A DNA stretch of 64,000 nucleotides from an uncultured Pelagibacteraceae bacterium (GCA_902560815.1 CACENP010000005.1:1-64000); one strand, 5' to 3'. Shown: positions 26,167 to 36,470, counted from the first letter of the stretch. A program made the numbers and translations. The notes: generated by a model not told the origin, from the letters alone.

Positions 26167-27009
26167 TTAATTAGATCTTTTGAAGCACTCAATAGTATTT
26201 TTAAGAAGACACGCTATTGTCATTGGGCCTACTCCTCCTGGTACTGGAGTTAGAGCTTTCGCAACTTTTGAAACTTCATCAAATGCAACATCTCCAACTA
26301 TCCCTTTTTCAGTTTTATTTATTCCAACATCTATAACTATTGCATCTTTTTTAACCCAATCACCTTTAACAAGTTCAGGCATACCAACTGCAGCTACAAT
26401 AATATCACCTTTTAAACACTCGCCTTTTAGATCTTTTGTTTTTGAGTGTGTAATTGTAACTGTACAATTTTCTTTTAAAAGAAGTTGTGTCATTGGTTTA
26501 CCATTTAAATTTGATCTTCCAACTATTACCGCTTTTTTTCCATTAAGATTAGGTTCAATTTTTTTTATTAATAAATAACACCCAAGAGGTGTACAAGGTA
26601 TTGAACTTTCATAGCCTGAAGATAAATTTCCAACATTCATTGGATGAAATCCATCAACATCCTTACTTGGTAAAATTGATTCAATAACTTTTTGCTTATT
26701 AATATGTTTTGGCAAAGGTAACTGAACCAAAATCCCAGATACACTGTTATCTTTGTTAAGTTCTTCAATTTTATCTAAAACTGTTTTTTCCTCAACTTCA
26801 CCAGGGTACCTTATAACTTCTGATTTTAAGCCTACTTCATTTGCAGCTTTTTCTTTCATACGAACATAAATTTGGCTCGGAGCCATATCTCCAATTAAAA
26901 TCACAGTTAATCCTGGAACTTTATTATATTTAGATTTTAATTCAGAAACTTCTATCTTTAACTCTTCTCTTAATTCTGCTGCTATTTTTTTTCCCTCTAT
27001 TAATATCAT
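26167..27009 (-). CDS. folD: Bifunctional methylenetetrahydrofolate dehydrogenase/methenyl-THF cyclohydrolase
   Basis: A 280-residue enzyme interconverting methylene-, methenyl- and formyl-THF. Key features are KEKAANEVGLKSEVI with the catalytic Lys region, SGILVQLPLPKH, CTPLGCYLL, the NADP motif VGRSNLNGKPMTQLL and the C-terminal TPVPGGVGPMTIACLL. Length is typical. It is 4 bp from yggT, in line with one operon. Confidence 0.96.
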   Translation of the reverse strand: MILIEGKKIAAELREELKIEVSELKSKYNKVPGLTVILIGDMAPSQIYVRMKEKAANEVGLKSEVIRYPGEVEEKTVLDKIEELNKDNSVSGILVQLPLPKHINKQKVIESILPSKDVDGFHPMNVGNLSSGYESSIPCTPLGCYLLIKKIEPNLNGKKAVIVGRSNLNGKPMTQLLLKENCTVTITHSKTKDLKGECLKGDIIVAAVGMPELVKGDWVKKDAIVIDVGINKTEKGIVGDVAFDEVSKVAKALTPVPGGVGPMTIACLLKNTIECFKRSN

Positions 27010-27012
27010 GGA

Positions 27013-27306
27013 TTAGTTAAATATTATTGGTGCCACGTAAAACTTCATACACATTTCTATAAACCAGATCAATAAAAGAAGTATGATTGGTGAAATATCA
27101 AAAGCACCTAGATTAGGTAAAAATCTTCTAATTCTGTTCAAAATAGGGTCTGTTAAACGGTAGGTGAGTTCTAGTATTGAGTAAACAAATCTATTCGATG
27201 TATTTAAAACGTTAAACGCTATCAACCAACTTATAACTACATTGGCAATTACAACATAAGTATAAATTTTTAGAACTTGAAGAGCTAAATAAAAAATAGC
27301 AATCAT
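27013..27306 (-). CDS. YggT family membrane protein
   Basis: A 97-residue protein with two pairs of hydrophobic segments and the hallmark YRLTDPILNRIRRFLPNLGAFDISPI. YggT proteins are linked to osmotic tolerance and, in related lineages, to division or thylakoid organisation, but the mechanism is unclear. It overlaps mscS by 4 bp, suggesting a shared membrane-stress context. Confidence 0.88.
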   Translation of the reverse strand: MIAIFYLALQVLKIYTYVVIANVVISWLIAFNVLNTSNRFVYSILELTYRLTDPILNRIRRFLPNLGAFDISPIILLLLIWFIEMCMKFYVAPIIFN

Positions 27307-28388
27307 TTCTTCTCAACATAAATAGACTGACTAGGAAATGCAAAAGATGCACCATTTTTTTCAACAATTTGTTTAATTTGAATTGCCAATCTTTCCTTAA
27401 CAGCTAACCACTCATCCCAATCATCTGTTTTTGTAAAACAACGAATATACATATCAATTGAACTGTCTGCAAACTTATCAACCCTAACCGCATATCCAAG
27501 CTCAGGCTTATAATCTTCGTTTTTTTTTATATAATCTTCAATTTCATTTCTAATTGTTTTAAGTTGGTCAACTGTTGAATCGTATTGTAAATTAATTATC
27601 CAACTAATTATCCAGTTGGTTGTTTGGCTTACATTTATCACAGCATTTTCTGCAAATTGAAAATTTGGTATTATTGCAATTGATTTATCAAATTTTCTTA
27701 TAACTGTTGATCTAAATCCTATTTTTTCTACAATTCCTTCAATTATTCCCTCGACTAAAATCCAATCTCCAATTTTAAATCTTTTTTCGACTAATACTAA
27801 TATTCCTGAAATTAAATTTTTAAATAAATCTTGTGCACCCAATGCAACAGCAACACCAAATAAACCTAAACCTGCAATAATCGGTCCAATTTTTATACCC
27901 CATAATTCAAGAACCGCAGCTATACCTAAAATGAATATTAATACTTTTAATGACTTAATGATCCAGCCAATAAGCTCTCTTGTTAAAATTTTATTTAAAC
28001 CACTTAATACATAAGAAACTGGTTCTATAATTTGATGCATAACCCAAAAAATAAAAATAGTTATTAAGGTTCTATTAATTGTATCTACAATTTCTCTACT
28101 CTCTTCAGAAAAAGACATATAATAACTCGCAATAAAAAAACCGATAACTATTGGCAAAAATCTAGCTGGCCCTTCCATTGCAGAAACAAAAGAGTCATCA
28201 AATTTATTTGTTGTTTTCTTTGCTATATTTTCTAATCTTTTAATAATAACTTTGCTGATGATTCCTCTAAATATTAAAAATAGAAAAAATATTCCAACAC
28301 CAATTAATATTTCAAGAATATCTACACCTAAAATTCCTCTTTCCCAAACAGAAAGAAAAAGTGATTTAAAATTGTTAAATAATTCCAT
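27303..28388 (-). CDS. MscS-type mechanosensitive ion channel
   Basis: A 361-residue channel. Four or five N-terminal membrane helices lead to the pore-lining TM3 (GLGLFGVAVALGAQDLFKNLISG) and the cytoplasmic MscS domain starting FKIGDWILVEGIIEGIVEKI with FRSTVIRKFD. It should open on membrane tension to release solutes during hypo-osmotic shock. Coupled to yggT by a 4-bp overlap. Confidence 0.92.
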   Translation of the reverse strand: MELFNNFKSLFLSVWERGILGVDILEILIGVGIFFLFLIFRGIISKVIIKRLENIAKKTTNKFDDSFVSAMEGPARFLPIVIGFFIASYYMSFSEESREIVDTINRTLITIFIFWVMHQIIEPVSYVLSGLNKILTRELIGWIIKSLKVLIFILGIAAVLELWGIKIGPIIAGLGLFGVAVALGAQDLFKNLISGILVLVEKRFKIGDWILVEGIIEGIVEKIGFRSTVIRKFDKSIAIIPNFQFAENAVINVSQTTNWIISWIINLQYDSTVDQLKTIRNEIEDYIKKNEDYKPELGYAVRVDKFADSSIDMYIRCFTKTDDWDEWLAVKERLAIQIKQIVEKNGASFAFPSQSIYVEKK

Positions 28389-28390
28389 TT

Positions 28391-29089
28391 TTAAATTTTA
28401 TATAGCAAAAATTCCTCTTCTCCAGGACTAAAAATAAAAATTTTTTTCCACTTGATTTTATTTAATACTGACGAGGATTTTTCGCTAATACACATTAAAT
28501 TGGTGTCCATCCAAAAATCATTTAATTTGTAATTATTAATTAATTTTAGGAAGCTTAAAGCACTATTTTGAGAATAAACATAAACAACATCAGGTATATT
28601 TGATCTTAATTTTTCTATGAATGTTTCATCTAATTGATAATTAGGTTTTGAAGTATAGTTAATAACTCTTTCTACATTATATCCTAGTGATACTAAATTT
28701 TTATCAAGGTCATTTGAAATAATTTCTCCACTTACATAAAGCATTTTTCCTGAAGAAGTATTAAAATTTTGTAGTATTAATTCTTCTAAATTTTTTACAT
28801 TGCCTCCAGCTGTTATTACATTTTGAAATCCAAGACTAAGTGCTTTCTTCTCTGTTGCACTTCCAACGCAAAAACAGATAATTTTTTTATCAATCAGTTT
28901 TGTATCTAAGAATTTTAATGCATTGGCGCTTGTAAAAATTATTGCTTTATAATCTAAAAAATTTATTTTTTCATATTCAATTTTTTCAATTTGAATCACT
29001 GGCATATGCGAAACCTTATGTCCAAGTTTACTAAATTTTAATATTAATTCCTCGCAGTCCTCTAAAGGTCTTGTAAACAAAATATGCAT
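28391..29089 (-). CDS. hemD: Uroporphyrinogen-III synthase
   Basis: A 232-residue protein with the loosely conserved two-lobe HemD pattern: ILFTRPLEDCEEL at the start, YKAIIFTSANALKFL, MLYVSGEIISNDL and PDVVYVYSQNSALSFLKLI. HemD cyclises hydroxymethylbilane. The identification rests on these motifs plus the position 1 bp behind hemC. Confidence 0.88.
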   Translation of the reverse strand: MHILFTRPLEDCEELILKFSKLGHKVSHMPVIQIEKIEYEKINFLDYKAIIFTSANALKFLDTKLIDKKIICFCVGSATEKKALSLGFQNVITAGGNVKNLEELILQNFNTSSGKMLYVSGEIISNDLDKNLVSLGYNVERVINYTSKPNYQLDETFIEKLRSNIPDVVYVYSQNSALSFLKLINNYKLNDFWMDTNLMCISEKSSSVLNKIKWKKIFIFSPGEEEFLLYKI

Positions 29090-29090
29090 A

Positions 29091-30014
29091 CTATTTTTTA
29101 TAACTCCCTTTAGATTGTTTTTTTAAATTTTCACCAATTTCTATTCCTAATTCTGCTGCATGTTTTATATCTTTAGAAGACTTACAATAAAATCTTTCTT
29201 TTCCATCCAAAGAAAAAAGTTCTGCCTCAAGTGTAATATTTTCATTATTTATTAATGATATTGCTCCCACTGCTGTTTCACAATCTCCTTCTAAAACTTT
29301 AAGAACATTTCTTTCTGCTTGAGCACTATTAAAAGTTTTTTCATTATTTATTTTTTTAAAAACATTTTTTATATATTCATCATCTCTTTTGCATTGCAAT
29401 GCTATAACTCCTTGTCCAGCACTTGGAATAATTTCATCAATAGAAAAAATCTCAGAAATGTGTTCATCTAAATTTAAAGAATTAATACCAGCAAAAGATA
29501 AAATTATCGCATCATATAAATTTTGATTTAACTTGTTAATCCTAGTATCAACATTTCCTCTAATTAATTTGTAATTTAAATCGCTTCTTTTATTTTTTAA
29601 TTGAAATTCTCTTCTAAAAGAAGAAGTTCCTATTATTGAATTTTGATTTAAATCTTTAAATTTTATTTTATTTTTCGAAATTAATACCTCTCTAGGATCG
29701 TTTCTTTCCAAAAAACAATTTGTTAATAATCCATCAGTTTCATCTGAGGGCATATCTTTTAAAGCATGTACAGCAATATCAATTTTATTTTCTAATAATT
29801 CTTTTTCAATTTTGTTTGAAAAAAGTCCTTTGCCTCCTATTTCAGAAAGTCTATCCTTTTGATTTAAATCTCCTGCTGTAGTAATTTTTTTTATTTCTAC
29901 GCTCTCGATATTGAATTCTTTGGATACTTTTAAAATTTTTTCTTTTGCTTTTTCAGCATAGATTAATGCTAATTTACTACCTCTTGATCCAATAATAATT
30001 TTTTTGCTTTTCAT
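29091..30014 (-). CDS. hemC: Hydroxymethylbilane synthase (porphobilinogen deaminase)
   Basis: A 307-residue enzyme with IIGSRGSKLALIYAEKA, TTAGDLNQKDRLSEIGGKGLFSNKIEKEL, HALKDMPSD, and the dipyrromethane-cofactor Cys in EGDCETAVGAI. All are conserved in HemC. It makes the tetrapyrrole backbone; hemD follows, and hemE, hemH and hemJ lie at 57-60 kb. Divergent from tsaD with a 58-bp gap holding both promoters. Confidence 0.96.
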   Translation of the reverse strand: MKSKKIIIGSRGSKLALIYAEKAKEKILKVSKEFNIESVEIKKITTAGDLNQKDRLSEIGGKGLFSNKIEKELLENKIDIAVHALKDMPSDETDGLLTNCFLERNDPREVLISKNKIKFKDLNQNSIIGTSSFRREFQLKNKRSDLNYKLIRGNVDTRINKLNQNLYDAIILSFAGINSLNLDEHISEIFSIDEIIPSAGQGVIALQCKRDDEYIKNVFKKINNEKTFNSAQAERNVLKVLEGDCETAVGAISLINNENITLEAELFSLDGKERFYCKSSKDIKHAAELGIEIGENLKKQSKGSYKK

Positions 30015-30072
30015 TAAATTAATTTATAATCCATCTTTATATTTAGAATTTTAAATTAATAAAAACTAATTT

Positions 30073-31146
30073 ATGTCAAAAAAACCTGTAATTCTTGGAA
30101 TAGAGTCTAGTTGTGACGAAACTGCAGTGGCTTTGATTACAGAAAATAAGGAAGGTGAGCCAGAAATTTTATCCAATATAGTTTCTAGCCAAGTAGATAT
30201 TCATAAAGAATTTGGAGGTGTAGTCCCCGAGCTTGCTGCCAGAGCTCATATAGAAAAAATAGATTTGATCACAAAAAAAGCATTAGATGAAAGTAGAATT
30301 AATTTAAATAATATAGATGCAGTTGCTACAACTGCGGGTCCTGGATTAATAGTTTGTTTATCTGTTGGGCTAAATTTTGGTAAAGCAATTGCGGCATCCT
30401 TAAAAAAACCATTTATTGCTGTTAATCATTTGGAAGGGCATGCTTTAAGTCCTAAATTAAATTCAAAAATAAATTACCCTTATCTTTTACTTTTAATATC
30501 TGGAGGACACAGCCAATTTTTATGTGTTGAAGGACTGGGAAAATATAAAAGACTTGGAACGACTATTGATGATGCTGCTGGAGAAGCATTTGATAAAACT
30601 GCAAAATTACTCGGTATCGAATTTCCAGGTGGTCCACAAATAGAAGTGCTGGCAAAAAAAGGTGATTCAACAAGATTTGATTTACCAAAACCTATAATTA
30701 ATAAAGGTGGGTGTAATTTATCTTTTGCAGGACTTAAAACAGCTATTCTTAGAATTTCAAAAAATATAAAAAACGAAAAAGATAAATATGATCTTGCGGC
30801 TTCTTTTCAAAAAACAATGGAAGAGATATTATACAAAAAAAGCAAAGTTGCTTTTCAAGAATTTAATAATATTAATAAAAATAAAAATAAAACTTTTGTT
30901 GTAGCTGGTGGTGTTGCGGCAAATAAAAAAATAAGAGAGATTTTAATAAGACTCTGTAAGGAAGAAAATTTTGAAGCAATATTTCCACCAATTAACTTAT
31001 GTGGGGATAATGCTGCAATGATTGCATTTGCTGGATTAGAAAAATTCAAACAAAATCAATTTAATGATTTAGATTTTCCTGCAAAGCCAAGATGGCAACT
31101 AGACGAAAATGCTATTTTTTTAAAAGGGGCTGGTGTAAAAATTTAA
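30073..31146 (+). CDS. tsaD: tRNA N6-adenosine threonylcarbamoyltransferase
   Basis: A 357-residue ASKHA-fold protein required for t6A at position 37 of ANN-decoding tRNAs. ILGIESSCDETAVAL, the metal-binding NHLEGHALSP, LISGGHSQFL, GTTIDDAAGEAFDK and VVAGGVAANKKIR are all intact. Its stop overlaps the start of the EVE gene by one base (TAATG). Divergent from hemC. Confidence 0.96.
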   Translation: MSKKPVILGIESSCDETAVALITENKEGEPEILSNIVSSQVDIHKEFGGVVPELAARAHIEKIDLITKKALDESRINLNNIDAVATTAGPGLIVCLSVGLNFGKAIAASLKKPFIAVNHLEGHALSPKLNSKINYPYLLLLISGGHSQFLCVEGLGKYKRLGTTIDDAAGEAFDKTAKLLGIEFPGGPQIEVLAKKGDSTRFDLPKPIINKGGCNLSFAGLKTAILRISKNIKNEKDKYDLAASFQKTMEEILYKKSKVAFQEFNNINKNKNKTFVVAGGVAANKKIREILIRLCKEENFEAIFPPINLCGDNAAMIAFAGLEKFKQNQFNDLDFPAKPRWQLDENAIFLKGAGVKI

Positions 31147-31565
31147 TGAAGTACTGGTTATTAAAATCTGAACCAAATGTTTGGTCTATTAGTAATCAAA
31201 AAAAAGCTGGTTTAAAAGGAGCAACTTGGGATGGTGTTAGAAATTATCAAGCTGCAAATAATTTAAGAAAAATGTCTAGGGGTGATCTTTGTTTTTTTTA
31301 TCATTCAAATATTGGAAAAGAAATTGTAGGTATAGTTGAAGTTATAAAAACTGCTTTTGTAGACCCAACAGACAAAGAAAAAAAGTTTGTCGCTGTCCAG
31401 GTTAGATGCAAAAAAGTCTTAAATAAGCCAGTTTCTTTAGAAAATATTAAAAAAAATCCCAATCTTAATAACTTGCCCCTCATTAAACAAAGCAGATTAT
31501 CTGTAATGCCTATAGATACTAAAAGCTGGAAAATTATTTTGAAGATGAGTAGTATTAATAAATAA
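31146..31565 (+). CDS. EVE domain-containing protein
   Basis: A 139-residue protein. The true start is the ATG of KYWLLKSEPNVWSI at 31146; the track extends 18 codons further in, overlapping tsaD in another frame. The motifs KSEPNVWS, TWDGVRNYQAANNLRKM and GDLCFFYHSNIGKEIVG are diagnostic of the EVE/thymocyte nuclear protein 1 fold, which recognises modified bases. Coupled to tsaD by TAATG, which is a common arrangement in alphaproteobacteria. Confidence 0.9.
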   Translation: MKYWLLKSEPNVWSISNQKKAGLKGATWDGVRNYQAANNLRKMSRGDLCFFYHSNIGKEIVGIVEVIKTAFVDPTDKEKKFVAVQVRCKKVLNKPVSLENIKKNPNLNNLPLIKQSRLSVMPIDTKSWKIILKMSSINK

Positions 31566-31610
31566 ATAAATCCTTAGAATTTGTTAGAATTGATTGAAAA
31601 ATAAAATTTT

Positions 31611-33638
31611 ATGCCAAAAAAGAAAAAAAGAAAAAAAATTAAAAAGAAAAAGTCTTCAAGAAAAAAAAGATTAAAAAGAATTAAAGTTAAAAAAATTGAA
31701 AATTCTGAATTAATTTATAAAACAAAAAGTGATTGGATAAAAAAAGCAATAATAAATAAATCTGGATACGAAAGAAAATATTCTGATTCAATTAAAAATA
31801 ACGATAGTTTTTGGAAAAAAGAAGGTAAGAGAATTACCTGGATTAAACCTTACACTAAAATTAAAGATTATAAATATAGCAAGTCGGATGTTCATATTAA
31901 ATGGTTTTATGATGGAACTTTAAATGCTTCAGCTAATTGTATCGATCGTCATTTAAAGAAAAATAAAGATAAAACTGCAATAATATGGGTCGGGGATGAT
32001 CCAAAAGTACAAAAAAAAATTAGTTATAAACAATTACACCAAGAAGTTTCAAAAGCAGCAAATGGATTAAAAGAAATAGGAGTTAAAAAAGGTGATAGAG
32101 TAACAATTTATTTAACAATGATACCTGAGTTAGCATATACAATGCTAGCATGTGCAAGAATAGGAGCTGTTCATTCAATAATTTTTGGAGGTTTCTCGGC
32201 GGACAGTATTACTGGAAGAATTAATGATTGTAAGTCCGATTACGTTATTACTGCTGATGAAGGTGTTAGAGGTGGAAAAATTATAGATTTAAAATCAACA
32301 GTTGATGAAGCTCTTTTAAATTGTCCAAATGTTAAAAAGTGTGTTGTAGTAAAACGTACTGGAAACAGAATTAATTGGGATGAAAGTAGAGATGTTTGGT
32401 ATCACGATATAACTAAAAAAGCATCAAAGAATTGTGAGCCTGAAGAAATGAATGCTGAAGATCCACTATTTATTTTATATACATCTGGATCTACAGGAAA
32501 GCCTAAGGGAGTTTTGCACACGACGGGTGGTTACATGGTTTATGCATCAATGACTCATCAATATATTTTTAACTATAAACCAAAAGATATTTACTGGTGT
32601 ACTGCAGATATTGGTTGGGTTACAGGTCATAGTTATATTATTTATGGACCTCTCGCAAATGGAGCCACAACAATTATGTCTGAAGGTATTCCTAATTATC
32701 CAGATTGGTCCAGATGGTGGCAAATAGTAGATAAATACAAAGTAAATATTTTTTATACAGCACCAACTGCAATAAGAGCCATAATGAGAGAAGGAGACGG
32801 GCCGGTAAAAAAAACATCAAGAAAATCACTTAAATTACTTGGAACTGTTGGAGAACCAATTAATCCAGAGGCTTGGCAATGGTATTTTAAGACAGTAGGA
32901 GATTCTAGATGTCCTATTGTTGATACTTGGTGGCAGACAGAAACTGGGGGAATTTTAATTAGTCCTCAAACCGGAGCAATAAATTTAAAGCCTGGATCTG
33001 CAACAAAACCATTTTATGGAATTAAACCTGAAATAGTTGATAAAAATGGAAAAGTTTTAAAAGGAGAAGCGCAGGGAAGACTGTGCATAGCACAATCTTG
33101 GCCAGGTCAAATGAGATCGGTATATGGAGACCACGATAGATTTATAGAAACATACTTTTCTCAGTTTGATGGAAAATATTTTACCGGTGATGGCTGCAGA
33201 CGAGATAAAGATGGATACTATTGGATAACTGGAAGGGTGGATGATGTTATTATTGTATCAGGACATAATTTAGGAACTGCTGAAATAGAAAGTGCCTTTG
33301 TAGCACATCCAAAAGTTGCTGAAGCTGCGGTGGTTGGTTACCCCCATGATATAAAAGGAAATGGATTATATTGTTATGTAACTTTAAACGTGGGACAAGA
33401 ACCTAATGGAGACCTAGAAAGAGAATTAAAACTATGGGTAAGAAAACAAATTGGAGCGATTGCTACTCCAGATTTTATTCAGTTTTCACCTGGATTACCA
33501 AAAACAAGATCTGGAAAAATAATGAGGAGAATTTTAAGAAAGATAGCTGCTAATGAACATGAACAACTTGGAGATACGACAACTTTAGCTGATCCAAGCG
33601 TAGTTAAAAGTTTAGTTGGAAATAGAAAAAATACTTAG
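31611..33638 (+). CDS. acs: Acetyl-CoA synthetase with polybasic N-terminal tail
   Basis: A 675-residue AMP-forming acetate:CoA ligase. The AMP-binding signature [45 protein letters not shown], and the C-terminal [15 protein letters not shown] with the lysine normally acetylated are intact. The first about 28 residues are almost entirely Lys/Arg ([16 protein letters not shown]…), not part of the usual enzyme; a downstream start is possible but no better-placed ATG is seen before the conserved core. Activates acetate, plausibly imported by the adjacent symporter. Confidence 0.93.
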   Translation: MPKKKKRKKIKKKKSSRKKRLKRIKVKKIENSELIYKTKSDWIKKAIINKSGYERKYSDSIKNNDSFWKKEGKRITWIKPYTKIKDYKYSKSDVHIKWFYDGTLNASANCIDRHLKKNKDKTAIIWVGDDPKVQKKISYKQLHQEVSKAANGLKEIGVKKGDRVTIYLTMIPELAYTMLACARIGAVHSIIFGGFSADSITGRINDCKSDYVITADEGVRGGKIIDLKSTVDEALLNCPNVKKCVVVKRTGNRINWDESRDVWYHDITKKASKNCEPEEMNAEDPLFILYTSGSTGKPKGVLHTTGGYMVYASMTHQYIFNYKPKDIYWCTADIGWVTGHSYIIYGPLANGATTIMSEGIPNYPDWSRWWQIVDKYKVNIFYTAPTAIRAIMREGDGPVKKTSRKSLKLLGTVGEPINPEAWQWYFKTVGDSRCPIVDTWWQTETGGILISPQTGAINLKPGSATKPFYGIKPEIVDKNGKVLKGEAQGRLCIAQSWPGQMRSVYGDHDRFIETYFSQFDGKYFTGDGCRRDKDGYYWITGRVDDVIIVSGHNLGTAEIESAFVAHPKVAEAAVVGYPHDIKGNGLYCYVTLNVGQEPNGDLERELKLWVRKQIGAIATPDFIQFSPGLPKTRSGKIMRRILRKIAANEHEQLGDTTTLADPSVVKSLVGNRKNT

Positions 33639-34258
33639 AACTTTATTCTTTCGCTAAATTCTTTTTTAACAATATCCCACTTTAAAATTACTGAATTTAA
33701 AACAATCTTACGATCAAGGTTTTTTAATTCATCAGCTATTGGTGCCCACTTGTATAATGATAATGCACTAGGATTAAATGGAAGATCATTATAATAAGTA
33801 TCCCAATTAATATTTTGTAATCTTTCATTAAAATTCTTTTTTGCTTCCTCTATAATATCTAGTGGCATTTTATTCGTAGTTTCATCATCTAAAATTTTTA
33901 GGAAAATTTCTTTAGCTTTGTTAATTTCCTGATAATTAAAACTATTTTTTAAATAAGAAAATGTAAAAAATGTTAAATCTTGAAGAGCAACAGCATACAT
34001 ATTCCACTTAGCTAAATTTACTGATGCCATAAACTTATCATTTTCAAAATGAAGAACATATCTTGTTCCCATTCTAGTTTTTAAATATCCATAAAGTGTA
34101 ACTTGAGTAACCCAGGCTGATTTAGATTGTATAAAATCCTCTAATTCATCGAAATTACTTATTTTTGTCTTTGGTATAAAAGCTTTAAAAAGTGAAAAAA
34201 GATAAATCTTAAAATCTTTCCAGGTAAGGTCTTTCCAAGTTAATTTGTATTTTGCCAT
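33635..34258 (-). CDS. Conserved alphaproteobacterial protein of unknown function
   Basis: A 207-residue soluble protein with no signal peptide. Regular features are a Trp-rich N-terminus ([15 protein letters not shown]), [21 protein letters not shown], and [14 protein letters not shown] recognise it only as similar to unnamed proteins in alphaproteobacteria; no function is claimed. Convergent with acs, overlapping by 4 bp, and divergent from the symporter genes. Confidence 0.75.
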   Translation of the reverse strand: MAKYKLTWKDLTWKDFKIYLFSLFKAFIPKTKISNFDELEDFIQSKSAWVTQVTLYGYLKTRMGTRYVLHFENDKFMASVNLAKWNMYAVALQDLTFFTFSYLKNSFNYQEINKAKEIFLKILDDETTNKMPLDIIEEAKKNFNERLQNINWDTYYNDLPFNPSALSLYKWAPIADELKNLDRKIVLNSVILKWDIVKKEFSERIKF

Positions 34259-34382
34259 AAAAAAGGTGTTTATTTATTTTATACCCTAAAAACTCCACTA
34301 TTATTAACAATTTTAACACTTTAAATCTCTTTCATAATGGTTATGGTTTCCGCCAGTTATAACTAAAAGAGGAGAGATAAAA

Positions 34383-34643
34383 ATGTCAAAACAAGCACAA
34401 CACTGGGAAAAAACCAGAGGATTGTTAATTGTTACATTAGCAATTTGGTTTGTATTCTCAATTGGCATCTTCCTTTTTGGCGCTGAAATGGAGTCCGTTG
34501 GTGGACCCTTCGGTTATCCACTGACATATTGGTTTACTTGTCAGGGGTCTCTTGGAATTTTTGTAATCCTAATTTTCTGGTTTGCGAACAGACAAGAAAA
34601 AATCGATGAAGAGTTCGGCTTCAGTGAAAAAGGAGATGATTAA
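34383..34643 (+). CDS. DUF4212 small subunit of sodium/substrate symporter
   Basis: An 86-residue protein with two membrane helices, GLLIVTLAIWFVFSIGIFLFG and PLTYWFTCQGSLGIFVILIFW, and the acidic tail expected of DUF4212. The family pairs with the VC_2705-type large symporter that follows, sharing one base. A strong Shine-Dalgarno (AGAGGAGAG) precedes the start. The 124-bp gap upstream holds the promoter for the pair. Confidence 0.92.
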   Translation: MSKQAQHWEKTRGLLIVTLAIWFVFSIGIFLFGAEMESVGGPFGYPLTYWFTCQGSLGIFVILIFWFANRQEKIDEEFGFSEKGDD

Positions 34644-36460
34644 TGATTAAAGGTAATTTTATAGATAATTTGCCTAAAGTTTATGGAATCTACACAGGTG
34701 GATTTTTAGCTTTCATAATCATTATGGCAATTGGCGAACAGATGGGTATGTCAGCAAAAGCAATAGGAATTGCATTCGTTGCTTTTACTGTGGCCATCTA
34801 CGCTATAATTGGTTATCTATCACGTACAGCACAAGCTGATGCTTATTACGTAGCTGGAAGACAAGTACCGACCGTGTTCAATGGAATGGCGACTGCAGCA
34901 GACTGGATGTCTGGTGCATCATTCGTTGCAATGGCAGGTGGTATTTACTTCAAAGGTTACGGATATATGGCACTACTTGTAGGTTGGACTGGTGGATACG
35001 TATTAGTTGCATCTTTATTAGCACCATACCTAAGAAAATTTGGCTGTTACACAGTTCCAGATTTTATTGGTACAAGATACGGTGGTAATTTAAGTAGGTT
35101 TTTAGCAGTAGTAGTCTTAACTGTTGCTTCATTTACTTATGTGACTGCACAAATTAACGCTACAGGTACTATTGCATCTGTTGCTTTAGATATCCCATTC
35201 CAATACGCAGTTTATGTTGGGTTAGTAAGTATTTTACTATGTTCAATGTTAGGTGGTATGAGAGGGGTAACTTGGACACAGGTTGCACAATATATCGTAT
35301 TGATAATAGCTTACTTGCTTCCAGTATTTTGGATTAGTAACAAAATGGGTGCGGGTTTCTTCCCACACTTTATGTTAGCTGATGAAGTTGCTAGAATTGC
35401 TGATCTTGAAGTCCAATTTGGTTTAGGAACAGTAACAAACTCTGCAGCAGATTTAGCAACTGTACCAAAAGGTTTAGCAGGTATAACTAAAGCTCACTCA
35501 GCGGTTAACGCTACACCTTGGGCATTTATTTCATTAGCACTAGCGATGATGATGGGAACAGCTTCATTGCCTCACGTAATGATGAGATATTTTACTACTC
35601 CAAGTGTAAAAGCGGCTAGAAAATCAGTAGGTTGGTCTTTATTCTTTATCTTCCTACTTTATTCTTCTGCTCCAATGTTAGCGACACTATCTAAATTGTC
35701 ATTGATAGATCCTAACTTAGCGACTGGAATTATTGGTAAATCGATAAGTGAAGTTCAAGCGATAGATTGGTATCAAAACTGGAACCAAGCAAACTTAATG
35801 TTTGTAAGCGACTTTAATGGAAATGGAACTCTTGAATTAAATGAGTTTTTCATGGGTGGTAAAGCCGTTGTGTTAGCAACTCCGGAAATAGCTGGATTAC
35901 CATATGTAATCTCAGGTCTAGTTGCTGCTGGAGGTATGGCGGCTGCCATGTCAACAGCGGATGGTTTAATTCTAGCGATTGCAAATGCTTTGTCTCATGA
36001 CTTGTACTACAAGATCATTGATCCAAAAGCAGAAACTGCAAAAAGACTAGTTGTTGCAAGGGTATTACTTGTAGTAATTGGTTTTGCTGGAGCAACTATT
36101 GCAGCAATGGAGATCCAAGGTATCTTAGGTTCAGTAATCTGGGCTTTTGACTTTGCGATGTCTGGATTGTTCTTCCCACTTGTACTTGGTGTATGGTGGA
36201 AGAGAGCTAACAGAGAAGGTGCTATAGCTGGTATGGCTTTAGGTCTTGCTTCTGGTATGGGTTACCTAATTTGGGTACGAAATGGTGGAAGTGGATTCTT
36301 AGGTATTACACAGTTAACGTTTGGTATCTTCGGTTCAGCTGTCAGCTTAGTATCTATGGTTGTGGTAAGTTTAATTACTTCAGAGCCTGATGCTGCTACG
36401 CAAAAAATGGTTGATGAGGTTCGAGTACCAGCTGGTAAATCGATCCTTGGCAAACACTAA
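34643..36460 (+). CDS. Sodium:solute symporter large subunit (VC_2705/ActP-like) with EF-hand-like loop
   Basis: A 605-residue SSS-family transporter with about 13 helices. It includes YYVAGRQVPTVFNGMATAADWMSGASFV, GYVLVASLLAPYLRKFGCYTVPDF and VAAGGMAAAMSTADGLILAIANAL, which carry the sodium-site residues. Between helices, residues 390-401 read DFNGNGTLELNE, fitting the D-x-N-x-N-G-x-x-x-x-x-E calcium-binding EF-hand loop. Gene order after DUF4212 and beside acs suggests acetate or a related short carboxylate as substrate; that is inferred. It is followed by a clear terminator. Confidence 0.92.
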   Translation: MIKGNFIDNLPKVYGIYTGGFLAFIIIMAIGEQMGMSAKAIGIAFVAFTVAIYAIIGYLSRTAQADAYYVAGRQVPTVFNGMATAADWMSGASFVAMAGGIYFKGYGYMALLVGWTGGYVLVASLLAPYLRKFGCYTVPDFIGTRYGGNLSRFLAVVVLTVASFTYVTAQINATGTIASVALDIPFQYAVYVGLVSILLCSMLGGMRGVTWTQVAQYIVLIIAYLLPVFWISNKMGAGFFPHFMLADEVARIADLEVQFGLGTVTNSAADLATVPKGLAGITKAHSAVNATPWAFISLALAMMMGTASLPHVMMRYFTTPSVKAARKSVGWSLFFIFLLYSSAPMLATLSKLSLIDPNLATGIIGKSISEVQAIDWYQNWNQANLMFVSDFNGNGTLELNEFFMGGKAVVLATPEIAGLPYVISGLVAAGGMAAAMSTADGLILAIANALSHDLYYKIIDPKAETAKRLVVARVLLVVIGFAGATIAAMEIQGILGSVIWAFDFAMSGLFFPLVLGVWWKRANREGAIAGMALGLASGMGYLIWVRNGGSGFLGITQLTFGIFGSAVSLVSMVVVSLITSEPDAATQKMVDEVRVPAGKSILGKH

Positions 36461-36470
36461 ATAATCTTTT

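Noticed and set aside
31092-31565. 157-aa start for the EVE protein
   Set aside because: The extra 18 codons lie in a shifted frame of tsaD; the ATG at 31146 directly begins the conserved KYWLLKSEPN motif.
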